Positions 1 through 7,160 of a stretch of 12,029 nt of DNA are shown here, piece after piece; within the stretch, counting starts at the first letter, position 1; every line of letters begins with the position of its first letter. This DNA comes from Candidatus Poribacteria bacterium. Lineage in GTDB: Bacteria > Poribacteria > WGA-4E > WGA-3G. A model generated the notes under the pieces. The model was not told the DNA's origin. It was given only the letters and a program-made list of their open reading frames with translations, and did not search any database. Both the position numbers and the translations under genes were made by a program. The stretch lies in the NCBI GenBank assembly GCA_028824575.1, contig JAPPDN010000019.1:1-12029 (forward strand), written 5' to 3'.

Positions 1-3000
1 GACTGGCCCTCGGAGGGGTACATCGTCGGATTGGGAACGCAAGACCCCGTTTGTCTCACCTTCAATTTGAAACTCGGTATCTGTCAGAAGTAAGACAAAC
101 CACCGATCTTCAGGCACGGTTCCCGTATCTGGTGAAAGTTCAATATAACTGATAGTCCCACTGCCGTGATTGGTATCTCTATAGCCTGACGCGTACCAAC
201 TTAATTCTTGTTGCTCGGGATCTTCGGCGTCCGTTGCCCCTTCCAAGGGTTGGTTGAGCGCAGTAATCTTGAATGCCCAGATATCGCCAAACCTAAAAGG
301 TTGCTCAAAGTCTTGTTCCATGTTAAGCGAGAAGCCGTGCCGCCAGTTCGGAAAGTCTACACTAAAACCGACAAGCTGCTCTGCTGGCGAAATAACTTCC
401 AACGCTCCAAGATCCTGTGAGTCCTCTATGAAAGGTGCAAGTAGAAGTCGATAGGTTCGAGGTCCAGTAAAAAAGAGGACATATTTGCCGGTCCGTGTGC
501 CTTCGGGTTGGATACGAACCTCGTTGAGCCGAGCCATACCAACATTTTCCGCACTCACGTTTGTCACATGTATGCGTTTCTGTAACGCGCCTGAAGCATC
601 GGTCAGCTGCTGGGAGGGGAGTTTCACCCAGTTTCCAAGCACGGAACTAAACATATAGACACCCATCTCACGTACGCGAGCGATAACTGCGGTATCAATC
701 GTGGATGCGACCCCTAATCCCTCGGTTACTTCCTCCGAACTCCCTAACAATTCTTCGGCGAGTTGGGCACTGAGCGTCCCGAAATCAAAGCTTAAATCAA
801 TTGCCACTGGAGAAGCAAGGAGAAAGTCTGCCTCTTGTCGGGAACCATCAACGGCTGATTGTTGATTGCTGATTGCCAATTCGTAACCATACGTGACGCT
901 CCCAGGCAGCGGCGCCCGCTTAGACACATCGGTAATTTGATTTATAGTTTCTTTGCTTGGGTGTTTCTTGGCGTCAGATGTACCTGTTGCTATAGCAGCG
1001 AACCTCTGTTTATCCAAAGGACGGATTGAAAGCACAGTTTCCGTGTCCCGAAGTACATCGGGCGGTGCAGTGACAACACAGTTTCTGTCCAAACTGATAA
1101 TTTGACCCGCAGCAGTGCCGACCACCCCCATATTAGCAGAGATCCGCCGGTAAGCAATATTATCTTTCTCGTCGTTTTCAAGGACCTCACCGGGCTGGTC
1201 CGCTTCAGTTCTTGTGGCATCGACATAGGCAAATATATCGTGTGTGCCGAGAGGCAATTGATCTGTCAGATTTAAAGTTGCAGTTGCGATCGGCAAAGTA
1301 TTCAGTGGATCTGGCGCATAGACATCCTTCTTTGAAGTTTCCGGTTTCGAGTTTCCAGTTTCCAGAGAAGAGTCTTCTTTACTGGCCACTGGTAACTGGT
1401 GACTGGCTACTGATAACGGTGTGCGCTGTATCCAGTCTTCAGGTCTAATCCGAGCAGTTCCGAGCGATCTGGCATCGCCATCAACAAGCATATCGTCGTC
1501 AACATCCGGGTTACCGCTAAAAAAAACGACATCTATAGGGTTCTGTACCTCTGGTCCCTCTACCTGCACATCCGCCGACAGATACCATTGCTTCCTTTCG
1601 GAGTTGTAGCCATACCCAATAACATCCTCTCGTCCTACCTGCACAACGGAGAGATTCGGATAGACGTAAGGATAATACTCAAGTCTGTCGCTTACGGTTA
1701 TATTCCCATCTGAATCTGTAACCCGAATTTCGTATCGGACGACGGAACCGTCCGTCGGTGCATTTAGCGGTTCAGGCGTTGTCCACCACGTGCCCCCGCT
1801 TGTTTTTTCCGCAGTAACGGGTGTCTCCCTCGGAATGAGTTCTACTATTTCCCACTGACGCGCCGCTAAATTACGCCACTCCAAGACCACTAAGAGCGAT
1901 TGTTCTTTTTCATCGGAAACCTGAACAGAGATACGAAACTTGTCGTCGCCGACCAATTCCGGATGGATATCAAGAATCTTCGGAACATTGACTGTAAAAC
2001 CGTCGCCACCGACCGCAACAGTTGCATCGCTTTGTGCATAGTACTCAACATGTGCATCCCCACTGGCGATATTTCGTGGAACGGTGAAAGTCACCTCTGG
2101 ATAAGCACCGCGACTCACAGTCAGCGTTTTTGTCAAAGACACATCACCGGTGTAATATTCAACGGGACCGGCGACACCTTGGGAGACAGCCGTCTTACCT
2201 GGAAATAGTGCTTTGACAGTCAGCGTTCCGTCAAAATCGGTGTCCTTAACAAACCGTTTTGTTCGATGCGATGCATCGTAAGTGGCAGTCTGAATGTACC
2301 CGGGTGCTATTCGGAGCGTATCTCCCGGGGCAACAGTCTTTGTTTCAATAGCCGGACGAATCTCACCATTCGCGATAGCAATTTGCAAGGCAGGATCCCC
2401 GAAAAGTGTGTATTCCATCATCACATCAATCTGCCCTGTGCCTTCCGTCATCAAAAGTTCGACCTTTGAGTCAAAACTCAATGGCCCGAGTTGTCGTACA
2501 TTCCGTTTAAAAATCATATCAAAGATGATACGATTCAGGGCATCGTTGCCGCTGCCGTAAGTGAGGCGTGTCGCACTCAACATGCCGATGATCCCGCCTC
2601 TCTCTTTGCGTAACAACTTCTCTGCCATGCTCGGTTCACCCGGTTTATCAAAATAACCGTTGTAACAACTCAGGACTAACATGAAAGGAATCTTGTCAGT
2701 TTCCGCTACCTGATCAACAGATACATTGTCAAAAATGATTTCGTGTGCCCAGACAGTGTTCCCGCCGTGTCCCGCATATTGCGCGATGACAGCCCCCTCC
2801 CCGAGTGCTTCTATGATTCTATCTTTTGCGACACGCTGCGGGAAGACATCGGGGTAATCCTCAGGCTTTGCCTCAACCTCGTCAGTAATATCTTCAAGGA
2901 AAATCTCAACGGTTTCGTAGCCTAAGCGTGTATGGTCTTTCGCGATCTCATTGAGACTTTTCCTGAAAATAAAATCCCCAGAATTGCTGACTTCGTCGTC

Positions 3001-5616
3001 AGCAACAGAAATAATCTTCCGCCGCCAGTCACCGTTGAGAGGGGATTGTTCATAATCCAAAATTTTATTAACAATTGCATCGGCTTGGCTGACGGTCTCG
3101 GCACTGAGTCTGCCGATATACATATCGGTGAATTCATCGTGTCCGGAGATCGTAACATACCAGTGATCTGACGCGGTGCGTCCGAAGGAATCTGTTCGGA
3201 TGTAGTGCGTCGGAATGTAACCATCAAGCTCTGGGGGTTCCGCGTGAATTTCTGTGTCAATACCCCGAAAATCGTAGGTGCCGTCGCCGAGGAGGACAAC
3301 GTAAGTTGGCGCAGGTGGTGTCCAAGATTGATACGCATGCGTCAGAAAACCTTTGATTGCTTTCGGGCTGACACCACCGTCCCCGTAAGTGTTGTAAATA
3401 TCGTCAGTTGTTACAACTTTGGTTCGGTATCCGCCACCGCCGGATGTTCCACGCCATCCGGCTAACCGCTCTGCCGCAGCAAGGAATTTGGGGTGTGTTA
3501 TAACCACATAATCTGCCCCGTGTGTTGCAGTCGCTAAGTCTGTCGGTTCGACGATTTCAATACGTTCGGGCTGCCGTAATGCCGTATCAGAGACTGCGAT
3601 AAATTGTGTTTTACGGGTATCAGGTACCTGAAACAGAGCATTATAGCTTGGTTGGAAGGTTGGAAGGTTGGAGGAAGGATGGGTGCCCAATCTTTCATTT
3701 TTCCCTTCTTCCACCCAAACCCCGCGCAGCCGAGCCGTGAGGTACGTACCATCTGTTTCAAATATATGAATACCCGGGTCTCGGAACGCCTCAATTTTGT
3801 ACTGGAGCTGACGCCCGCCTGGCAGTTGTGTGCGCGAAGTATCATCTTCGGTAGGTGATCTGAACCAGAGTTCATCTGCAACGGCGCGGAAGAGACGGGT
3901 ATACTCGACAGAAAAACGATTGAGATAGACATGATACGGATATCGCGTGGTATCTTCATCAACATTATCATCAACACGTGCGAGGGATAAAACGTTCAAC
4001 TCGCCGCTCGTGTCGTCCTTGAGTATATTCCAAGTCCGTAAGAACCTTTCAACAGTAAGGGTATCTTGCTGATTCCATTCCGCGACTTCAATGCGGACCC
4101 CGTTAACAGAGACTAAAATCTGATGTGGGACGGGTGTGCCGCCCTGCAATTCAACAGAGATATGTGATGGATCGAAACTTTTTGCGACATCATACAACGG
4201 AAATTCAAGGCGCATCTCGGCGGCATCGCCACCATTTTTGATGCCATCCCAGTACCAGAAATCATTTTCCTCAAACCACTTGTGTTTATCGTCGCTATAG
4301 ACAAATTCAAGATTATTTGTTAGGTGATCCTCTTCAAAATTCACCTTAGAACGGAAAGTAGGAATTTGCGTCGCCGTTGGGTCCGTTGGGCTGGCGGTCA
4401 GCTGCGGCACCCGCGTCCGGACACGGCTATCGTCAAGTTTGCTTCGCAGTGAGAACCAATAGATGTTCCAACGGCTATACGGATTTCTCGGCTTATGTCC
4501 AAGAAAAAAGAGAGTATCCCCCGGATCAAACCTTCTGTCTTCTGCCCCAGTGATGTAGATGGGAATATCTCTGTTCCCTTGCGTTATGCGAAACCTCTCT
4601 GGGTTTGTACCGATGAGGTCCACCCCCCAGTCGCGCGCGAGGGATTCTGCTGTCACGGCATAGATACCCGTTTCTCTGACGAACAATTTGTAGCGTGGGT
4701 TTCCAGTACCGTTGTTAGAAACAAGCGTCGGTGCTGCAGGCACCTGTGGTCGGGGTGCCCGAAAATGAGCAGCTTGCTCGGCATTGAGGAGTTGATGCGA
4801 CAAGGCGCGTTCAAAAGCCTCTGATTCTAAGAAGTTGTCAGTTGTCAGTTTGCCTCGCAGTGAGAGTCGTTCAGTTAAAGAGGATTCCGATTCAGACAAG
4901 CTACCTCTTAACTGAAAACTGTTAACTGATGACTGACGACTATAAGAAAAACGGATGCTCACTGTGAAACGTGAATACAGACGCAATTGTCGGGTTTTTG
5001 GGGAATACTGCACAGGGTATAACGCCAATGCGATGACACGCTGACTGCGGATATAGCCTTCCCGTATAATACGGGCAAGCGGTAATCCAGGGTATGAAGG
5101 GTTACCGGTATTCGACTGATATGCGCTTCCACTTTCCACCCAACGTTGCGATGAAGAAGTTACCAGTGGCCAGTTCGCTTCGCTTCCAGTGGCCAGAGAA
5201 GAGCCCTCTTGTAACTGGTAACTGGTAACTGAAACCGGCACAAGACGCACACCAGAACGGGATTCGGTAGGCGCAGCTGAAACATCAACCGCTTCAATTG
5301 TAGCCGTCGCGGGTATACCCAGCATTAACCGTGTAACTGGAACTTTGGGATTGCCGGGTTCAGCAGTGAAATGACAGTCGGCGTAATGTGCCTCGTGATA
5401 GCGGACATTGTCTCGGACTGTTTCAGAGACAGTGAGTTCAGGTAAGGTGAACTGAAGCGTGATGCCTTCGGCTGATGTAGATTGTGTAACACGCGCAGAC
5501 GCGCTGGAAGACCAGAGGAAAAAGAAAAGGGTGGGGATGCATAGTATGACACTGAGCCGTACGCTGATACACCCGGATTCGTTCTTCTTTTTTGTGTTTT
5601 TTATGTATAATTGCAT
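1..5616 (-). CDS. Large secreted C25 (gingipain/PorU-type) cysteine protease, 3' end beyond window
   Basis: The frame is open for 1872 codons from the ATG at 5616 to position 1, so the C-terminus is missing. An in-frame TAA two codons upstream (5620-5622) makes 5616 the earliest possible start; no clear Shine-Dalgarno is visible. Residues 1-41 form a signal peptide: basic N-region, hydrophobic core LSVILCIPTLFFFLW, then ASA|R at 41/42. Residues 85-225 resemble the C25 propeptide (EPGNPKVPV, GNPSYPGLPL, then LYPVQYSPKTRQLRLYSRF). The C25 catalytic domain spans about 702-1080, with His950 in YAGHGG followed by a Trp, Cys984 in LSCYNGYFD, and a closing LFGDPAL. Later regions are beta-rich; about 1320-1487 resembles a CARDB module ending in ENDEKDN. 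The family comprises secreted cysteine endopeptidases, including gingipains and the type IX secretion sortase PorU. Which of these roles applies cannot be told without the C-terminus. Five repeat-derived segments interrupt the protein in frame. Confidence 0.9.
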   Translation of the reverse strand, partial: MQLYIKNTKKKNESGCISVRLSVILCIPTLFFFLWSSSASARVTQSTSAEGITLQFTLPELTVSETVRDNVRYHEAHYADCHFTAEPGNPKVPVTRLMLGIPATATIEAVDVSAAPTESRSGVRLVPVSVTSYQLQEGSSLATGSEANWPLVTSSSQRWVESGSAYQSNTGNPSYPGLPLARIIREGYIRSQRVIALALYPVQYSPKTRQLRLYSRFTVSIRFSYSRQSSVNSFQLRGSLSESESSLTERLSLRGKLTTDNFLESEAFERALSHQLLNAEQAAHFRAPRPQVPAAPTLVSNNGTGNPRYKLFVRETGIYAVTAESLARDWGVDLIGTNPERFRITQGNRDIPIYITGAEDRRFDPGDTLFFLGHKPRNPYSRWNIYWFSLRSKLDDSRVRTRVPQLTASPTDPTATQIPTFRSKVNFEEDHLTNNLEFVYSDDKHKWFEENDFWYWDGIKNGGDAAEMRLEFPLYDVAKSFDPSHISVELQGGTPVPHQILVSVNGVRIEVAEWNQQDTLTVERFLRTWNILKDDTSGELNVLSLARVDDNVDEDTTRYPYHVYLNRFSVEYTRLFRAVADELWFRSPTEDDTSRTQLPGGRQLQYKIEAFRDPGIHIFETDGTYLTARLRGVWVEEGKNERLGTHPSSNLPTFQPSYNALFQVPDTRKTQFIAVSDTALRQPERIEIVEPTDLATATHGADYVVITHPKFLAAAERLAGWRGTSGGGGYRTKVVTTDDIYNTYGDGGVSPKAIKGFLTHAYQSWTPPAPTYVVLLGDGTYDFRGIDTEIHAEPPELDGYIPTHYIRTDSFGRTASDHWYVTISGHDEFTDMYIGRLSAETVSQADAIVNKILDYEQSPLNGDWRRKIISVADDEVSNSGDFIFRKSLNEIAKDHTRLGYETVEIFLEDITDEVEAKPEDYPDVFPQRVAKDRIIEALGEGAVIAQYAGHGGNTVWAHEIIFDNVSVDQVAETDKIPFMLVLSCYNGYFDKPGEPSMAEKLLRKERGGIIGMLSATRLTYGSGNDALNRIIFDMIFKRNVRQLGPLSFDSKVELLMTEGTGQIDVMMEYTLFGDPALQIAIANGEIRPAIETKTVAPGDTLRIAPGYIQTATYDASHRTKRFVKDTDFDGTLTVKALFPGKTAVSQGVAGPVEYYTGDVSLTKTLTVSRGAYPEVTFTVPRNIASGDAHVEYYAQSDATVAVGGDGFTVNVPKILDIHPELVGDDKFRISVQVSDEKEQSLLVVLEWRNLAARQWEIVELIPRETPVTAEKTSGGTWWTTPEPLNAPTDGSVVRYEIRVTDSDGNITVSDRLEYYPYVYPNLSVVQVGREDVIGYGYNSERKQWYLSADVQVEGPEVQNPIDVVFFSGNPDVDDDMLVDGDARSLGTARIRPEDWIQRTPLSVASHQLPVASKEDSSLETGNSKPETSKKDVYAPDPLNTLPIATATLNLTDQLPLGTHDIFAYVDATRTEADQPGEVLENDEKDNIAYRRISANMGVVGTAAGQIISLDRNCVVTAPPDVLRDTETVLSIRPLDKQRFAAIATGTSDAKKHPSKETINQITDVSKRAPLPGSVTYGYELAISNQQSAVDGSRQEADFLLASPVAIDLSFDFGTLSAQLAEELLGSSEEVTEGLGVASTIDTAVIARVREMGVYMFSSVLGNWVKLPSQQLTDASGALQKRIHVTNVSAENVGMARLNEVRIQPEGTRTGKYVLFFTGPRTYRLLLAPFIEDSQDLGALEVISPAEQLVGFSVDFPNWRHGFSLNMEQDFEQPFRFGDIWAFKITALNQPLEGATDAEDPEQQELSWYASGYRDTNHGSGTISYIELSPDTGTVPEDRWFVLLLTDTEFQIEGETNGVLRSQSDDVPLRGPV
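855..875. repeat. Short in-frame heptamer repeat in the C25 gene
   Basis: Three consecutive 7-nt units CTGATTG, TTGATTG, CTGATTG. On the coding (minus) strand they give AISNQQSA, about residues 1581-1588. Three units make 21 nt, so the frame is preserved. There is no inverted arm nearby, so this is a simple tandem repeat. Confidence 0.6.
1337..1415. repeat. In-frame inverted heptamer array (copy 3) in the C25 gene
   Basis: The left arm is GTTTCCG, GTTTCGA, GTTTCCA, GTTTCCA (1337-1364). The core GAGAAGAGTCTTCTTT (1365-1380) contains the perfect palindrome AGAAGA-G-TCTTCT. The right arm is ACTGGCC, ACTGGTA, ACTGGTG, ACTGGCT, ACTGATA (1381-1415). The arms are the same unit on opposite strands. 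It encodes residues about 1401-1427, a Ser/Thr/Lys-rich stretch including VASHQLPVAS. It falls within the CARDB-like module, probably in a loop between strands. Confidence 0.8.
3650..3720. repeat. In-frame octamer repeat block in the C25 gene
   Basis: GGTTGGAA occurs at 3650-3657 and 3658-3665, and GGTTGGAG at 3666-3673, giving period 8. About 30 nt downstream, CCCTTCTTCCACCCAAAC (3703-3720) is a loose inverted counterpart (GGTGGAAGAAGGG on the other strand). The tandem part encodes PSSNLPTFQPS, about residues 648-658, roughly 50 residues before the catalytic domain. The unit differs from the ACTGG heptamers, so this is a second repeat type accepted in frame. Confidence 0.65.
4833..4941. repeat. 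In-frame inverted heptamer array (copy 2) in the C25 gene
   Basis: The left arm is AGTTGTC twice plus AGTT (4833-4850). The right arm is AACTGAA, AACTGTT, AACTGAT, GACTGAC, GACT (4910-4941), i.e. ACTGNNN heptamers on the other strand. An inner stem pairs CAGTTAAAGAGG (4872-4883) with CCTCTTAACTG (4904-4914), with one bulged A. The block also holds GCCTCGCAGTGAGAGT (4852-4867), a motif found twice more in the window. It encodes residues about 226-262 at the end of the propeptide, a Ser/Leu-rich stretch including SVNSFQLRGSL. Confidence 0.75.
5159..5234. repeat. In-frame inverted heptamer array (copy 1) in the C25 gene
   Basis: The left arm carries 7-nt units ending in CCA (GTTACCA 5159-5165, GTGGCCA 5166-5172 and 5189-5195) with an irregular 16-nt stretch holding TTCGCTTCGCTT. 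The core GAGAAGAGCCCTCTTG (5196-5211) contains the short palindrome AAGAG/CTCTT. The right arm is ACTGGTA twice and ACTGAAA (5214-5234), the reverse complement of the left-arm unit type. It encodes residues about 128-153 of the protease, in the propeptide, as a Ser/Thr-rich segment beginning VTSYQLQEG. The core is nearly the same as in the copy at 1337-1415. Confidence 0.8.
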
Positions 5617-5632
5617 TTTTTAGGGTTGTCAG

Positions 5633-5644
5633 TTCAAATTTGAA
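5633..5644. promoter_or_regulatory. 12-bp perfect palindrome in the leader of the C25 gene
   Basis: TTCAAATTTGAA is self-complementary and lies 17-28 nt upstream of the C25 start codon. It could be an operator half-site pair or form a small leader hairpin. The absence of a recognisable Shine-Dalgarno between it and the ATG makes it the only ordered element there. Chance is possible for a 12-bp AT-rich palindrome. Confidence 0.25.
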
Positions 5645-5790
5645 AAGCGGGCCGGAACCTTGCTAACGAAAATGTTGTCTATTACCTTATATGTGTTTTG
5701 TGAGACGTAATTTCTTCACTTTTTTCTATCTGAACGCAAGTTACTACGGACAAGATGTTACCGATGAGGTTTTCTGCGTTTTTGTACCGT

Positions 5791-5814
5791 AAACTCGCCT
5801 CACAGTGAGAGTTT
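5791..5814. repeat. Intergenic nested palindrome with a dispersed 16-nt motif
   Basis: The outer arms AAACTC (5791-5796) and GAGTTT (5809-5814) enclose CTCACAGTGAG, itself palindromic around one base. It contains GCCTCACAGTGAGAGT (5797-5812), which matches 4852-4867 (15 of 16) and resembles 4441-4456 (14 of 16), both inside the C25 gene. It lies downstream of the oxidoreductase stop codon, but no T-run follows on the minus strand, so a classical terminator is not supported. The rest of the 241-nt gap shows no gene. Confidence 0.5.
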
Positions 5815-5857
5815 GCGGACGCACACGCACAGACAGAAACAAACGGGACAACTTGGG

Positions 5858-6841
5858 TTATCTGACTTTCAAAAGGATCTTACCAAAATTGCGATTCGCT
5901 TCCATATATTCATGCGCTTGTCGCGCTTCTGCTAACGGAAAAACGGTGTCAATCACAGGTTGAAGGGCACCACGTTTTAATTTTGGTAACCATCGCTCAA
6001 CAAAACGTTGTGTGATAGCGATTTTTTCCGCAATAGATTGGGGTCGCATGACCGAACCAATGATCTTGAGTCGATTGCGCATCACTGTACCGAGATTAAT
6101 TTCCGTGGTTGAACCGCCGATCAACCCAACTTGCAACAGCCTACCTTTTGTTTTGAGTATAGAAAGATTCCGCTCAAAATAGGGAGCACCAATAAAATCT
6201 AAGACGACATCAACACCTTGTCCATCTGTCAAACGCGCAATTTCCGCAACGAAGTCGGTTGTTTTGTAGTTGATTCCGTCTGCGGCTCCGAGTGCCTTGC
6301 ATTTCTCAATCTTTTCCGACATTCCCGCAGTGACAAAAACGTTAGCACCCGCATGATGAGATATTTGAACACCGGCACTGCCGACACCACTCCCTCCGGC
6401 ATGAATTAGAATTGTCTCGCCAGCCGATAATTCGCCTAAAGTAAAGATATTTTCGTTTGCGGTAAAAAACACCTCAGGAACTGCAGCAGCTTGCTCAAAA
6501 CTCCACCCGTCAGGTATCGGCATTGCCATACGGTAATCAATGACAGCCTGCTCCGCGTACCCGCCACCACCGACGAGTCCAAAAACGCGATCGCCTTGGG
6601 TTACACCCTCTACAGCACTTCCGATTGCTGAAACGGTGCCAGCAATTTCTAAGCCGAGTATCTCGGATTCACCCGGCGGTGGTGGATATCCACCGCGCCG
6701 TTGAATTGTGTCGGCTCGATTTAAAGCAGTGGCATGAACATCCACCACAAGTTGTGTTTCAGTCGGTTGCGGCGACGGTGCTTCGCCTAATTGGAGTACC
6801 TCTGGTCCCCCATCGCCTGTTCTGATAATCGCTTTCACCAT
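5858..6841 (-). CDS. NAD(P)H:quinone oxidoreductase, PIG3/zeta-crystallin type MDR enzyme
   Basis: A 327-residue protein of normal full length for the PIG3-type medium-chain dehydrogenase/reductases, which reduce quinones with NADPH in the cytosol and lack catalytic zinc. Seen: the GroES-like N-terminal half with NRADTIQRRGGYPPP (41-55) and LGLEIAGTVSAIG (62-74), GDRVFGLVGGGGYAEQAV (83-100), the nucleotide-binding loop HAGGSGVGSAGVQ (147-159), and VDVVLDFIGA (210-219). No zinc-ligand cysteine cluster is present. The start at 6841 is supported by GAGGT ending just before the ATG, although the spacing is short. It is 241 nt upstream of the C25 gene on the same strand, too far to assume one operon. 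The identity is secure at family level; the physiological substrate is not shown by the sequence. Confidence 0.92.
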   Translation of the reverse strand: MVKAIIRTGDGGPEVLQLGEAPSPQPTETQLVVDVHATALNRADTIQRRGGYPPPPGESEILGLEIAGTVSAIGSAVEGVTQGDRVFGLVGGGGYAEQAVIDYRMAMPIPDGWSFEQAAAVPEVFFTANENIFTLGELSAGETILIHAGGSGVGSAGVQISHHAGANVFVTAGMSEKIEKCKALGAADGINYKTTDFVAEIARLTDGQGVDVVLDFIGAPYFERNLSILKTKGRLLQVGLIGGSTTEINLGTVMRNRLKIIGSVMRPQSIAEKIAITQRFVERWLPKLKRGALQPVIDTVFPLAEARQAHEYMEANRNFGKILLKVR

Positions 6842-6913
6842 TTACCTCGCTTTTGTTTCTGAGTGTTTATCCATACGCTCTCAATTCTAACACATTTAAA
6901 ATGTTATACCAAG

Positions 6914-6942
6914 TTTAAAGAGAAATCCTGATCATGTATAAT
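6914..6942 (+). promoter_or_regulatory. Sigma70-type promoter for the plus-strand lipoprotein gene
   Basis: The -10 box is a perfect TATAAT (6937-6942). The -35 TTTAAA (6914-6919) matches TTGACA at four of six positions, with 17-bp spacing. Transcription would begin near 6949, leaving a leader of about 210 nt before the ATG at 7161. The surrounding TGTATAATAAAGCGAAC (6935-6951) recurs with a 5-nt insertion at 7971-7992. Confidence 0.5.
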
Positions 6943-7120
6943 AAAGCGAACTGATATAGATTTAGAAACAGCAGTGGAGGAAATATAGATCCATCAGGAT
7001 TCAGATCAAAATACAAACGAGCAACTTGAAAAAAATAGTAATGAAAATAGTGAGCAGTATCCACCAAAAAATTGGTATAAAACCGAAGATACAGAGTCAT
7101 ATAAAGTGTCAAAAAAGTGA
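6932..7120 (+). pseudogene. Possible decayed gene remnant interrupted by an amber codon
   Basis: One plus-strand frame reads from after a TGA (6929-6931) to a TGA at 7118-7120, broken only by TAG at 6986-6988. After the TAG it gives 43 residues of protein-like, very hydrophilic sequence: IHQDSDQNTNEQLEKN, then SEQYPPKNWYKTEDTESYK. It has no ATG start and no ribosome binding site, and the promoter for the next gene overlaps its beginning. It could be the 3' remnant of a gene, or a chance open frame in AT-rich DNA. I do not recognise the family. Confidence 0.25.
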
Positions 7121-7160
7121 CGACCATTCGCATGATCATCCACATTAAGGAGGGTAAAAA

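Larger units (their letters stand above)
6842..7160. other. AT-rich divergent intergenic region, 319 nt
   Basis: This gap separates the minus-strand oxidoreductase from the plus-strand lipoprotein gene. It holds a sigma70-like promoter (6914-6942), a possible decayed coding remnant (6932-7120), and a strong Shine-Dalgarno AAGGAGGG (7146-7153) serving the gene at 7161. The long leader implied by the promoter (about 210 nt) could also carry RNA regulation, but I see no strong hairpin in it. Confidence 0.6.

Noticed and set aside
2922..3338. Minus-strand 138-codon open frame
   Set aside because: It lies wholly inside the C25 gene in another frame; the C25 frame there encodes recognisable catalytic-domain sequence.
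3534..3977. Minus-strand 147-codon open frame
   Set aside because: An out-of-frame shadow of the C25 gene, with no ribosome binding site or recognisable motif.
1337..5234. CRISPR array reading of the repeats
   Set aside because: The units are 7-8 nt with no unique spacers of regular length and are translated in frame; no cas gene is present.
6915..7145. Minus-strand 76-codon hydrophobic open frame
   Set aside because: It looks like the antisense of an AT-rich leader, lacks a ribosome binding site, and overlaps the promoter and remnant on the plus strand.
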